A stretch of 64,000 nucleotides of DNA from assembly GCA_046331665.1 (NCBI GenBank), contig JAXLQK010000017.1, positions 1 to 64,000 of the forward strand, in the 5' to 3' direction. Source of the stretch: CAWBAT01 sp046331665. GTDB taxonomy: Bacteria; Acidobacteriota; Terriglobia; Versatilivoradales; Versatilivoraceae. The notes below the pieces were generated by a model. That model was not told the DNA's origin, did no database searches, and saw only the letters and a list, made by a program, of their open reading frames with translations. The stretch's first letter is position 1; every line of letters starts with the position of its first letter. The position numbers and the translations under genes are program-made. Positions 27,180-36,174 of this stretch are shown here, in pieces.

Positions 27180-28235
27180 TTGCGGCATGTTCCCTTGATT
27201 TCCCGGTCTGGCGTTTCCATTTTTCGGAGAATTTTCCCCCTGTTGTTGGCGCTTGGCTTCAGCGCGAGAGCCGTGGCTGGTACCGAATTGGTTCGGTTTG
27301 AAGACAGCCGTGTTTCGATGGCCTGCACCTATACGATTGTTTTATACGGAAAAGACCCCAAGCAGTTGCCCCTGATTTGTAATGCGGCGCTGGATGAAGT
27401 GGATCGCATCGATGAGATGATGAGCAATTACAAGCCGGAGAGCCCGCTCTCGGTCATCAACCGGGATGCCGGCAAAGGGCCGGTGCGGGTCGAACCGGAA
27501 CTTTTCCATTTTCTGGAACGCTGCGTGGGCTACAGTCAGGAATCGGACGGTGCCTTCGATGTTACCGTGGGTCCGCTCATGAAAGCCTGGGGTTTCTTCC
27601 GGAATGAGGGAAGGATTCCCTGGACGGTCGAGCTTTGGAATGTGATGCGGCGCGTCGGCTACCAGTATTTGAAATTGAACGCAGCCGATCGCACGGTTCA
27701 GTTTGGAAAGGATGGCATGGAAATTGACCTGGGCGGGATTGCCAAAGGGTATGCCGTTGACCGGGTGGTTGAATTATTGAAGGAAGACAAAATCGAGAAT
27801 GCCTTTATTAGTGCCGGGGGAAGCACCCTGTACGCCTTGGGCACGCCCCCCGATCGTCCTGGATGGGAAGTGAAACTCCGCGATCCCCTTTCGCCCCATG
27901 ATCCCAACAAAAGTGCCATGACCGTCACTCTAAAAAATCAATGTCTCTCCGTCTCGGGAAATTATGAGAAATTTTTCGTCGTGCGTGGGGTTACCTATTC
28001 CCACATCATGAACCCCAAAACAGGAAGGCCCGTCGACAACATGCTGAGCGTGGCCGTATTGACAAACAACGGGACGGATGGCGATGCACTGGACGATTCC
28101 TTTTATGTGCTGGGAGTGGAGAAGAGCCGCGCCCTGTTGGAAAAATATCCTGGGACCGAGGCCTTTTTCTTTTTGCCGGCAGGGGAGAAACAATGGAGAA
28201 TGGATCGGTTGAGCCGCGCGACCGCAACACCATAG
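27180..28235 (+). CDS. apbE: FAD:protein FMN transferase (ApbE)
   Basis: Encodes about 351 residues from a TTG preceded at 9 nt by GGAGGA. The N-terminus has a signal peptide (IFRRIFPLLLALGFSARAVAG). ApbE hallmarks follow: DEVDRIDEMMSNYKPESPLS, MEIDLGGIAKGYAVDRVV, FISAGGSTLYALG, TYSHIMNPKTGRPVDN and NGTDGDALDDSFYVLG, giving the flavin- and magnesium-binding residues. ApbE covalently attaches FMN to periplasmic or membrane redox proteins such as NqrB/C and RnfG/D. No such partner is nearby. A TTG at 27108 is also in frame but lacks a ribosome-binding site. Confidence 0.92.
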   Translation: MRHVPLISRSGVSIFRRIFPLLLALGFSARAVAGTELVRFEDSRVSMACTYTIVLYGKDPKQLPLICNAALDEVDRIDEMMSNYKPESPLSVINRDAGKGPVRVEPELFHFLERCVGYSQESDGAFDVTVGPLMKAWGFFRNEGRIPWTVELWNVMRRVGYQYLKLNAADRTVQFGKDGMEIDLGGIAKGYAVDRVVELLKEDKIENAFISAGGSTLYALGTPPDRPGWEVKLRDPLSPHDPNKSAMTVTLKNQCLSVSGNYEKFFVVRGVTYSHIMNPKTGRPVDNMLSVAVLTNNGTDGDALDDSFYVLGVEKSRALLEKYPGTEAFFFLPAGEKQWRMDRLSRATATP

Positions 28236-28313
28236 AAACCGCTGTCTTCGACACCTGCGGGAAGGTCGACAAGAATCTTTCCACGCTGTCCTGAGGAGTG
28301 AGGTCGCAGTCCT

Positions 28314-29090
28314 ATGAATTCAAACCGAGTTGCCTTGGTTACCGGTGGGAGCAGGGGAATCGGCAAGGCCATAACTCTGTCTCTTGCCGAATCGGGGTTT
28401 GATCTGGCCATTAATTATGCCCATAGAAAAGAGACGGCGCAGGAGGCTCAGACCGCAGTCTCCAAGCTTGGGGTTCGGGCCGAAATCATTCAGGCCGACA
28501 TTGGCCAATTGACTGAACATCATCACCTGGAAGAGTTCCTGAAAAGGAATTTTGGGCGATTGGACGTGCTGGTAAATAACGCGGGAGTTGCTCCGGCAAA
28601 ACGAAGTGACCTGCTTGAGGCCGAGGAGTCCAGTTTTGATCACTTGATCATGACCAACTTGAAAGGACCGTTCTTTCTAACTCAGAGAATGGCCAACTGG
28701 ATGATTACCATGCGCTCCCAAATCCGGGAATATCGACCGTCCATTATCAACATCTCCTCGATTTCATCGTATACGGCTTCGACAAACCGGGCGGAATATT
28801 GTCTGTCGAAGGCGGCATTGTCGATGATGACCCAATTGTTTGCCAGCCGTCTGGCAGAGTACGATATCCCGGTGTTTGAAATTCGTCCCGGTGTCATCCA
28901 AACAGACATGACGGCTTCGGTTCGAGACAGCTATGATCGATTGATTGCTGGCGGTCTTACACCCATCAAGCGCTGGGGAATGCCGGAAGATGTGGCCAAA
29001 GCAGTAGCGGCCATCGTAAAAGGATACTTTCCCTTTAGTACCGGGCAAGTCATCGATGTGGATGGCGGGTTTCATCTGAGGAGGCTATGA
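28314..29090 (+). CDS. short-chain dehydrogenase/reductase, 3-oxoacyl-ACP reductase-like
   Basis: Encodes 258 residues, the typical classical SDR length. The cofactor motif is TGGSRGIGKAI, followed by NNAGVAP, the catalytic Ser in INISSISSYTA, and YCLSKAAL carrying the Tyr and Lys. The C-terminus GQVIDVDGGFHL is standard. Such enzymes reduce 3-ketoacyl thioesters or sugars with NAD(P)H; the 'reductase in sugar or fatty acid metabolism' label is as far as sequence goes. The stop overlaps the start of the M28 peptidase gene by 4 bp. Confidence 0.9.
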   Translation: MNSNRVALVTGGSRGIGKAITLSLAESGFDLAINYAHRKETAQEAQTAVSKLGVRAEIIQADIGQLTEHHHLEEFLKRNFGRLDVLVNNAGVAPAKRSDLLEAEESSFDHLIMTNLKGPFFLTQRMANWMITMRSQIREYRPSIINISSISSYTASTNRAEYCLSKAALSMMTQLFASRLAEYDIPVFEIRPGVIQTDMTASVRDSYDRLIAGGLTPIKRWGMPEDVAKAVAAIVKGYFPFSTGQVIDVDGGFHLRRL

Positions 29091-30964
29091 GAATCACGGC
29101 GGGGAACGGAAACTCTTTTGCGGGGTCGGTCGGGCGACGCCGATTCTTGGGGATTCTTTTGGTTGGGGTATTGGCGGCCGGCGTAACTGCCGTCACCTTC
29201 ACCTCCGCGAAATCCAATAATCTGGCCTTAACCTATGGCATTTCCGACACGGAGATTCTCGATCATCTGAAGTACTTGGCCTCGGATGATTTGTCGGGTC
29301 GCCTCGCGGGCACGCCCGGAGCGGAAAAGGCAGCCGATTACCTGGTGGCAAAATTCAAGGAATATGGATTGGAACCGGGGGCCGATGACAGTTTTCTCCA
29401 AAATTTCAACTTTATCTCCGGGATCGAACTGGGAAAAGTGAATCGCTTTGCCCTGCGTTCCGCCCCCGGCATGGAAACAAAAGAATTCCAGCTCGGCGCG
29501 GATTACATGCCAAAAGCCTTCTCGATGAGCGGGACCTTCGATGGGCCGGGAGTCTTTGCAGGCTTTGGGATCTCGGCACCGGAACTCGACTATCAGGATT
29601 ATGGGGAGATTTCCGTCAAAGACCGATTTGTCTTCGTGCTCCGCTATGGACCCGATGGGAATGAACCCCATGGAAAATTTTCGCGTTATTACCCCATTCG
29701 CTATAAGGCCTTGACCGCCCGGGAAAAAGGAGCCAAAGCGCTTGTCTTGATTGATGACTCGGATGATTTCGGCAAGAGTTCACTTTCCAAACTTCAGTTT
29801 GATTCCGAATTTTCAGATTCCGGTCTGGCGGTATTCGCCGTGAGCCAGTCGCTGGCCCGAGAAATCTTCCAGCGGGGTGGATTAGATCTGGAATCGTTGA
29901 AAAAGCGGAGTCGTGCGGAGAAGGGAAGCAGTGCCGAACTGCGGGGGGTGGAATTCTCCTTCCAGTGCGAACTCCACAAAATCACCAAAACGACTACCAA
30001 TGTGGTAGCCCTCTTGAGAGGGGCGGATGCGCAATTTTCCAAAGAATTTGTGGTGCTTGGTGCGCATTACGACCATCTTGGGCTGGGGGATTTTTCCTCC
30101 CTTGCTGAAACCCATGGCAAAGAGATTCACAACGGGGCGGATGACAACGCTTCCGGGACTTCCGGTTTGCTGGAGGTGGCACGCGTTCTTTCGAAGCACC
30201 GCAGTGAGCTTAAACGGAGTGTGATCTTCATCGCCTTTAGCGCCGAAGAAGAAGGGCTTATTGGCTCCAAATTTTATGTGAATCATCCATTGATCCCGCT
30301 GACGCAAACCGTCGCCATGCTGAACATGGATATGATCGGCCGTCTTAAAGGAAGCCGCCTGATTATCGGCGGGTCTGGAAGTTCGCCCCTGTGGAGAGAG
30401 TTGATGCTGCGGCTCAATCAAGGGAGTCAGTTCGATTTGAAATTTCAAGATGACGGGTATGGCCCAAGCGACCACGCCTCGTTTTACGGCAAGGACATTC
30501 CTGTCCTGTTCTTCTTTACCGGCGTGCATTCGGACTATCACCGACCCTCCGATGACTATGACAAGATTAACGTGGAAGGAGAATCTCGAGTGTTGGGTTT
30601 GATTGCGCAGACGGTGATGGAACTCAGCGACCTGGAGTCCAGGCCTGTGTTCAGTAAAGTCACCAGCCCGTCTTCCGAAAATCGGTCCGGAGGGGAATGG
30701 CGCGCCTACCTCGGAACAATTCCTGACTATGGGGAGGAAGTGGAAGGGGTTAAGCTTTCCGGCGTGCGCGATGGGAGTCCGGCGGCCAAGGCGGGACTGC
30801 AGGCTAACGATGTGATTGTGGAATTTGCAGGGATAAAAATTAAGAACGTTTACGACTATACCTACGTCCTTCAGGAACAGAAGCCTGGAAACGAGGTCGA
30901 ACTCATTGTTCTGCGCAATGGGCAGCGTGTCGGCTTGAAGGCGACCCTGGGCGAACGACCGTAG
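29087..30964 (+). CDS. secreted M28 family aminopeptidase with C-terminal PDZ domain
   Basis: Encodes 625 residues. A signal peptide or anchor (RRRFLGILLVGVLAAG) is followed by a PA (protease-associated) domain insert (about 140-270), then the M28 catalytic core with every zinc ligand visible: GAHYDHLG, NGADDNASGT, FSAEEEGLIGS, LNMDMIGRL and DYHRPSDDYD. A PDZ domain closes the protein (about 545-620: LSGVRDGSPAAKAGLQANDVI). Zn-dependent aminopeptidase acting outside the cytoplasm on peptides. It overlaps the SDR gene by 4 bp (ATGA), so the pair is co-translated, which is odd for such different products. Confidence 0.92.
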   Translation: MRITAGNGNSFAGSVGRRRFLGILLVGVLAAGVTAVTFTSAKSNNLALTYGISDTEILDHLKYLASDDLSGRLAGTPGAEKAADYLVAKFKEYGLEPGADDSFLQNFNFISGIELGKVNRFALRSAPGMETKEFQLGADYMPKAFSMSGTFDGPGVFAGFGISAPELDYQDYGEISVKDRFVFVLRYGPDGNEPHGKFSRYYPIRYKALTAREKGAKALVLIDDSDDFGKSSLSKLQFDSEFSDSGLAVFAVSQSLAREIFQRGGLDLESLKKRSRAEKGSSAELRGVEFSFQCELHKITKTTTNVVALLRGADAQFSKEFVVLGAHYDHLGLGDFSSLAETHGKEIHNGADDNASGTSGLLEVARVLSKHRSELKRSVIFIAFSAEEEGLIGSKFYVNHPLIPLTQTVAMLNMDMIGRLKGSRLIIGGSGSSPLWRELMLRLNQGSQFDLKFQDDGYGPSDHASFYGKDIPVLFFFTGVHSDYHRPSDDYDKINVEGESRVLGLIAQTVMELSDLESRPVFSKVTSPSSENRSGGEWRAYLGTIPDYGEEVEGVKLSGVRDGSPAAKAGLQANDVIVEFAGIKIKNVYDYTYVLQEQKPGNEVELIVLRNGQRVGLKATLGERP

Positions 30965-31009
30965 GGTTGGTATTCCTTATTGGCGCGGGGTGCGCCTGGA
31001 CAATTGACA

Positions 31010-32092
31010 ATGGTCAAGGAATGGAGTCAACGGATCAGAGAGGGGCAGCGTCTATCCTCGGAAGAATATCTCCGCCTGGTTGAAGAGGCTCCCATCGAAC
31101 TTCTGGGCGAACTTGCCGATGACGTCCGCCGCCGGCTTCATCCTGATGGGCTGGTGACTTACGTTGTCGACAGAAATATCAATTACAGCAATATCTGTAC
31201 TGCCGTCTGTACGTTTTGCGCGTTTTACCGAAAGCCGGGTTCGCCCGAAGGGTACGTCCTGACCTTTGAAGAAATCTTCCGGAAAGTGGAAGAAACTCTG
31301 GCACTGGGTGGCAGTGGAATTTTGATGCAAGGCGGCCTGCATCCAGATCTGCCGTTGGAATGGTATGAAGATCTCCTGCGTGAATTAAAACAGCGCTATC
31401 GGATTCATCTCCATTGTTTTTCGTCCCCTGAAATTTATGCATTCACACAACTGTTCGGGATGAGCACCGAGCAAGTGCTCACCCGCCTGAAGGCCGCTGG
31501 ATTGGACTCCATTCCGGGAGGCGGAGGCGAAATCCTGGTGGATGAAGTGCGCCGCAAGAATACGACAAAGTGCAACACGGAACAGTGGCTGGAAGTCATG
31601 GAGGTGGCCCACCGGTTGGGACTTCCCACGACGGCCACAATGATGTTTGGAGTGGGGGAGACCCTCGCTCATCGGCTCGAACATTTAGAGCGGCTTTACA
31701 CCCTCCAGCAAAAAACCGGAGGATTTGTCGCCTTCATCCCGTGGACGCTCCAGCCCGACAACACCAAAATCGGACGCAAGATCCCGGATCGTCGTTCGGC
31801 TGAGGAGTATCTGCGCTGGCTGGCGATGGCGAGAATCTACCTGGATGGCATTCCCAACATTCAGGTGTCCTGGCTGACGCAAGGCATCGAAGTGGGTGGG
31901 GCAGGACTGCACTTTGGCGCCAACGATTTGGGGAGCATTATGATCGAAGAAAATGTCATCACTCCGGCCGGCGCCCACCATCGAGCCACCGAAGACCTGC
32001 TGCGGGAGACGATTATCAAAGAAGGATTTGTCCCGTGCAAACGAAAGGCAGACTACCACCGTTTGGAAGAGCCCGTGGGTACCAGGGAGTGA
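31010..32092 (+). CDS. mqnC: cyclic dehypoxanthinyl futalosine synthase (radical SAM)
   Basis: Encodes about 360 residues. The radical-SAM cluster motif is CTAVCTFC (CxxxCxxC), followed by GGLHPDLPLEWY, DSIPGGGGEILVDEVRR and QPDNTKIG, the pattern of MqnC. The enzyme cyclises dehypoxanthine futalosine in the alternative (futalosine) menaquinone route, so the organism makes menaquinone this way. The other genes of the route (mqnA, B, D, E) are not in the window, but a long-chain polyprenyl synthase is. The ATG at 31010 is chosen; an upstream in-frame TTG at 30980 has no better support. Confidence 0.9.
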   Translation: MVKEWSQRIREGQRLSSEEYLRLVEEAPIELLGELADDVRRRLHPDGLVTYVVDRNINYSNICTAVCTFCAFYRKPGSPEGYVLTFEEIFRKVEETLALGGSGILMQGGLHPDLPLEWYEDLLRELKQRYRIHLHCFSSPEIYAFTQLFGMSTEQVLTRLKAAGLDSIPGGGGEILVDEVRRKNTTKCNTEQWLEVMEVAHRLGLPTTATMMFGVGETLAHRLEHLERLYTLQQKTGGFVAFIPWTLQPDNTKIGRKIPDRRSAEEYLRWLAMARIYLDGIPNIQVSWLTQGIEVGGAGLHFGANDLGSIMIEENVITPAGAHHRATEDLLRETIIKEGFVPCKRKADYHRLEEPVGTRE

Positions 32093-32105
32093 TGGGGATA
32101 AACCG

Positions 32106-32966
32106 ATGTCGATGAAAACCGGTGACAGACGCGACATTGAATTGGAACGCCTCCAGACCAGGCTGCTGCGAGGCGTCGGGCAGGCCATTGCCGATTTCGG
32201 AATGATTGAAGAGGGAGACCGTTTAATGGTCTGCCTGAGCGGGGGAAAAGACAGCTTTACGCTTCTAACAATGCTGAGGGACCTGCAGCGACGGGCTCCC
32301 GTGAACTTTGAGTTGATTGCGGTTAATCTGGACCAAAAACAACCCGGCTTCCCGGAGGAAGTGTTGCCCAATTATTTGGAACAGCTGGGCCAGGAATTTC
32401 GCATCCTTCAGAGGGACACGTACTCCATTGTGAAGAAGAATATTCCCGAGGGGCAAACCACCTGCTCATTATGTTCCAGATTGCGTCGCGGCATTCTCTA
32501 TAATGCGGCTGTGGAATTGGAATGCAATAAGATCGCGCTGGGACATCATGCGGATGACATTCTGGCCACTTTTCTTCTGAATCTTCTATACGGAGGGACT
32601 CTGAAGACGATGCCTCCGGTCTTGCGCAGTGACGATGGGCGCAATATGGTGATTCGCCCCCTCTGTTATTGCCGCGAGGCGGAGATCGCCGCTTTTGCAG
32701 AACTCATGCAATACCCGATCATCCCTTGCGACTTGTGTGGATCGCAGCCGAACCTCAAGCGGGCGCGGGTGAAACGCTTGATCAACGATTTGCAGGTGGA
32801 AATTCCGGGACTGCGTGACTCCATGATGGCCGCCTTGGGCCATGCCGTGCCTTCCCATCTGCTAGACAAGGAACTTTTTGACTTCAAGCGGCTCTCTGTT
32901 AAAACAGGAAGTGTTGCCGAGGAGTTGGATGCCGTGCTCGAACACGTGGTCGAGCAGAGTGAGTAG
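32106..32966 (+). CDS. ttcA: tRNA 2-thiocytidine biosynthesis protein TtcA
   Basis: Encodes about 286 residues. The ATP-binding PP-loop is CLSGGKDSF near residue 42. The two cysteine pairs that hold the iron-sulfur cluster are TTCSLCSRLRR and CDLCGSQPNLKR, diagnostic of TtcA. GHHADDILATFLLNLLYGG is also conserved. The enzyme inserts sulfur at C32 of several tRNAs. It starts 13 bp after mqnC. A rhodanese gene follows by 47 bp, which could supply persulfide for thiolation (inference). Confidence 0.93.
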   Translation: MSMKTGDRRDIELERLQTRLLRGVGQAIADFGMIEEGDRLMVCLSGGKDSFTLLTMLRDLQRRAPVNFELIAVNLDQKQPGFPEEVLPNYLEQLGQEFRILQRDTYSIVKKNIPEGQTTCSLCSRLRRGILYNAAVELECNKIALGHHADDILATFLLNLLYGGTLKTMPPVLRSDDGRNMVIRPLCYCREAEIAAFAELMQYPIIPCDLCGSQPNLKRARVKRLINDLQVEIPGLRDSMMAALGHAVPSHLLDKELFDFKRLSVKTGSVAEELDAVLEHVVEQSE

Positions 32967-33012
32967 AATCTCCTGCCTTCCGGGCAGGAAGAAATCATGA
33001 AAGGGAGAGGGT

Positions 33013-33384
33013 ATGCAACATTCACCAGGATTTCTCAAGATCGTGAACGATGCCAAATCGCGAATCCGTGAGATTTCAGTGTCGGAGACGCAGGAAAAGC
33101 TCAAAGCGGGCCAGTCTTTCCATTTCATCGATATCAGGGAAGATCATGAATGGCAGCAGGGGAGAGCCGTGGGAGCCCTGCATCTCGGCAAGGGAATTAT
33201 CGAACGGGATATCGAAGGAAAAATTCCGGATCATCAAGCCGAAGTTGTTTTGTATTGTGGGGGCGGCTATCGGTCGGCCCTGGCTGCTGACGCCTTGCAA
33301 AAGATGGGATATACGAACGTCCTCTCAATGGCCGGCGGATATAAAGAGTGGGTCAAACAGCAGGGGCCCATTGAAAAAGAGTAG
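33013..33384 (+). CDS. rhodanese-like domain protein
   Basis: Encodes 123 residues, a single rhodanese domain. The substrate loop is VLYCGGGYRSALAA with the active-site Cys, and FHFIDIREDHEW marks the N-terminal half. No signal peptide, so cytoplasmic. Rhodaneses carry persulfide sulfur; its position directly after ttcA suggests it may feed sulfur to tRNA thiolation, but this is inference from context. Confidence 0.85.
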   Translation: MQHSPGFLKIVNDAKSRIREISVSETQEKLKAGQSFHFIDIREDHEWQQGRAVGALHLGKGIIERDIEGKIPDHQAEVVLYCGGGYRSALAADALQKMGYTNVLSMAGGYKEWVKQQGPIEKE

Positions 33385-33481
33385 GCGGCTTATGAAACTT
33401 GCAGCAGGGTTGCCGTCAAGGATGGGTCGAATGTCGGCAAGAAGAATTCAAAAGAATGAAATCCAATAAGGAGAGAGTTCC

Positions 33482-34006
33482 ATGATGCGATTGATCGTGT
33501 GGGGAATGGCGGCGTTCTTAGGATTGGGATTGAGTACGGCAAAGGCACAGGAACTAAAACCAGGGGATACTGCCCCCGATTTTTCTCTCACCGGGTCCGA
33601 TGGGAAACAGTACAAGCTTTCGAAACTCAAGGGAAAGAAGGTGGTGGTGCTGGCCTGGTTCCCGAAGGCATTTACCCCGGGTTGTACCATTGAATGCAAA
33701 TCGTTCGCGGACAACCGCAAAATCATGAAGGAGACCAAAGCCGCTTACTTCATGGCGAGCACCGACACTGCTGAACAAAACAAGAAATTTGCGGCGGAAC
33801 ATCACGCGGATTATCCCATCCTGAGTGATCCCGGGAAGAAAGTTGCCGAAGCGTACGGCGTGGTCCATGAAGGCCGGCAGGTTCCGGAGCGCTGGACGTT
33901 TTATATCGGAAAGGACGGGAAGATCCTATTCATCGACAAGAAGGTGAATACGGCGACGGCAGCTCAGGACGTGGTTGCAAAGCTTAAAGAGCTAAAAGCA
34001 AGCTGA
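33482..34006 (+). CDS. secreted peroxiredoxin (AhpC/TSA, BCP-like)
   Basis: Encodes 174 residues. It has a signal peptide (MRLIVWGMAAFLGLGLSTAKAQ), then a thioredoxin-fold peroxiredoxin with the peroxidatic site PKAFTPGCTIECKSF. The P-xxx-T-xx-C motif is intact and a second Cys four residues on could be the resolving one, as in BCP/PrxQ. The protein reduces hydrogen peroxide and organic peroxides. Export is unusual, since most BCP proteins are cytoplasmic. GGAGAGAG lies just upstream of the ATG. Confidence 0.88.
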   Translation: MMRLIVWGMAAFLGLGLSTAKAQELKPGDTAPDFSLTGSDGKQYKLSKLKGKKVVVLAWFPKAFTPGCTIECKSFADNRKIMKETKAAYFMASTDTAEQNKKFAAEHHADYPILSDPGKKVAEAYGVVHEGRQVPERWTFYIGKDGKILFIDKKVNTATAAQDVVAKLKELKAS

Positions 34007-34107
34007 AGAGGCTTGCTGGCCTGCCAATCCCCCCTGACCCTTTTCCTTCAGCCAAGCCCACGCGCTGAACACACCCTCTCTGGCGTAGGCTGGATTCTCT
34101 GGTCCAA

Positions 34108-34136
34108 GGGGCCCTCTTCCTGATACGAGGGGCCCC
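34108..34136 (+). terminator. GC-rich hairpin, possible terminator
   Basis: GGGGCCCTC (34108-34116) pairs with GAGGGGCCCC (34127-34136) with one bulge and a 10-nt loop, about 100 bp after the peroxiredoxin stop. No T-run follows, so it may stop transcription weakly or serve as a 3' end protector. Confidence 0.35.
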
Positions 34137-34185
34137 TCGGAGCCACTACCCGGTGCCGGCGCGACCAGCAAATGAAAAATGAACC

Positions 34186-35391
34186 ATGAAAAGTGAGTCC
34201 CAACTTCGATTTTCTTCCCTCGCTCATTCCTTTCCCAGCGCGTTGAATTCCCTTTACCAGGAACGAGAGAGACTTCTCAAGAGCGGGGAGACGATCGTTG
34301 ATCTCATTTCGGGAAATGTCAACGCCCAGGGCATTTTCTTCCCGGAAAATATATTGCGGGAAGCGTTGGGCAGCGCCTTGTCAAAAACCAGGATCTATCA
34401 ACCCGATTCCTTCGGGCAGGCAGAGGCGCGCGAAGCGGTTTCTTCCTATTATGCTCGACAAGGCTGGAGCATACAGCCATCCCAGATTATGCTGACACCC
34501 GGATCGAGCCTCTCATACTTTTACTGTTTCCAAACCTTAGCCGATCCGGGAGACGAGATTCTCTGTCCGTCTCCCTCGTATCCCTTATTTGAAACCATTG
34601 CGCGACTGGCGAGAGTGGAACTGACTTTTTACCGATTGCTCGAGACAAGGCAATGGGAAATAGACCTGGATTATCTGGAATCGCAAATCACGACCCGAAC
34701 TCGCGCCATCGTCCTCATCTCGCCTCACAATCCGACCGGAGCGGTGACGAGCCCGTCCCAGTGTGCTGAACTGGCGGCGATTGCCAACCGGCATGGCCTG
34801 CCGATCATTTCTGATGAAGTTTTCAGCGAATTCTTGTATGGCCCGGCGACTTTACCGCGGCCTGCGGCATCCGATGCTCCGCTGGTTCTAACCTTGAATG
34901 GGATTTCGAAAATGTATGCTTTGCCCGGGATGAAGCAGGGCTGGATTGCCGTTTCCGGAGAGGAGTTTTTGGTAAAGAAATCGCTCCGCGCCTTCGAAAT
35001 GATTGCTGACACCTTTTTGCCCGTCAACGAGGCTGTCCAGTTTGCCTTGCCGGAAGTCATGAGGCAGGGAGCCGATTTTCTGCAGAGCTATCAGGCCTGG
35101 ACCCGCAATTGCCAGGAGATTGCAGTGCAATCGCTGGCCCGTTGCCGGCTAATCGAATTCGCCGTTCCTCAAGGCGGATTTTATGTAACGATTCGTCTCC
35201 TGGGAGAACAGATTGATGAGGAGCGATTTGCGATTGCTCTGCTACAGCAGTGTAAGACCCTGGTGCATCCCGGTTACTTTTACGACATTTCTCCCTCTCA
35301 TCTGGTGATGACCTTTGTCCAGGAAAGATCGCTTTTGGAGAAATCGTTGAATGGGATGACTGATTTCATCAATCGCAATGTCGTTTCTTAA
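34186..35391 (+). CDS. class I/II PLP-dependent aminotransferase
   Basis: Encodes 401 residues of fold-type I. The substrate pocket and PLP sites are recognisable: SPHNPTGAVTSP, ISDEVFSEFLYG, and NGISKMYALPGMKQGW with the PLP-binding Lys. No gene-specific signature separates aspartate/tyrosine/alanine-type enzymes here. It is distinct from the AlaC-like protein at 54344. Soluble cytoplasmic enzyme. It stands alone, ahead of the PHP gene. Confidence 0.87.
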   Translation: MKSESQLRFSSLAHSFPSALNSLYQERERLLKSGETIVDLISGNVNAQGIFFPENILREALGSALSKTRIYQPDSFGQAEAREAVSSYYARQGWSIQPSQIMLTPGSSLSYFYCFQTLADPGDEILCPSPSYPLFETIARLARVELTFYRLLETRQWEIDLDYLESQITTRTRAIVLISPHNPTGAVTSPSQCAELAAIANRHGLPIISDEVFSEFLYGPATLPRPAASDAPLVLTLNGISKMYALPGMKQGWIAVSGEEFLVKKSLRAFEMIADTFLPVNEAVQFALPEVMRQGADFLQSYQAWTRNCQEIAVQSLARCRLIEFAVPQGGFYVTIRLLGEQIDEERFAIALLQQCKTLVHPGYFYDISPSHLVMTFVQERSLLEKSLNGMTDFINRNVVS

Positions 35392-35448
35392 GCCGGGTTA
35401 TGTGCCTGTGGAAGATCTTGAGCAGGAATCCTTGGCGGGGATGGAACT

Positions 35449-36159
35449 GTGACCGTTGAATGTAAGATGGAGTTGCACTCGCACACCGACTTTGACCCTG
35501 TCGACTGGATCGAGCATTCGGCGGAGGAGTTAATAGACGAAGCCGCACGCCAAGGCGTAAAGGTTTTGGCGATCACTTGCCACGACGCCTTGCAGTGGTC
35601 CTCTCAACTGGAAGCGTATGCCCGGGCGGCAGGGGTGTTGTTGATTCCTGCAGTGGAGGCTTCCATTGAAGGCAAGGATGTCCTGGTTTATGGAATAAAG
35701 GACTTTCATTCGATCGAGAGTTTCGAGAAATTGCGCCGCTTGCGCCGGCAGAACCCGGAAATTCTGGTCATCGCGCCGCACCCTTTCTATCCGGCGGCGA
35801 GCTGTTTAGGGGCAAAATTGTTCGAATATTCCGACTGTTTTGATGCGATTGAATTCTGTCATTTTTATACCTCCCAAATTAACTTTAATCTAAAAGCTGT
35901 CCAGGCGGCGCAAAGTTTGGCAAAGCCTTTGATCGGGACTTCGGATATTCATCTGCTCTCACAGATGGGAAAGACGACCAGCACGGTGCAGGTTGCGGAA
36001 CTCAGCTATGAATCGATTGCTGGAGCCATCAGACGAGGAGAAGCACGGCTTTCTTCGACGCCGCTGGCGTGGTCTCAAGTAGGGTATTATCTTTTTCACC
36101 TGAAGATGATCGGAGCCAAGGGACTCTTGGCCCGTCTTGGTTTCCTTCGGCGAAAATAA
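35449..36159 (+). CDS. PHP domain metal-dependent phosphoesterase
   Basis: Encodes 236 residues from a GTG start. The PHP metal site is seen as MELHSHTDFD (HxH), AITCHDALQWSS, VIAPHPFYP and IGTSDIHLL. This matches small stand-alone PHP phosphoesterases, related to 3',5'-nucleoside bisphosphatases and to the exonuclease domain of DNA polymerase III. The substrate is unknown. The ORF ends with a basic tail, LLARLGFLRRK. A pyridoxal aminotransferase gene is just upstream and a phosphatase gene just downstream. Confidence 0.82.
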   Translation: MTVECKMELHSHTDFDPVDWIEHSAEELIDEAARQGVKVLAITCHDALQWSSQLEAYARAAGVLLIPAVEASIEGKDVLVYGIKDFHSIESFEKLRRLRRQNPEILVIAPHPFYPAASCLGAKLFEYSDCFDAIEFCHFYTSQINFNLKAVQAAQSLAKPLIGTSDIHLLSQMGKTTSTVQVAELSYESIAGAIRRGEARLSSTPLAWSQVGYYLFHLKMIGAKGLLARLGFLRRK

Positions 36160-36174
36160 AATTCACGGCTTGGA

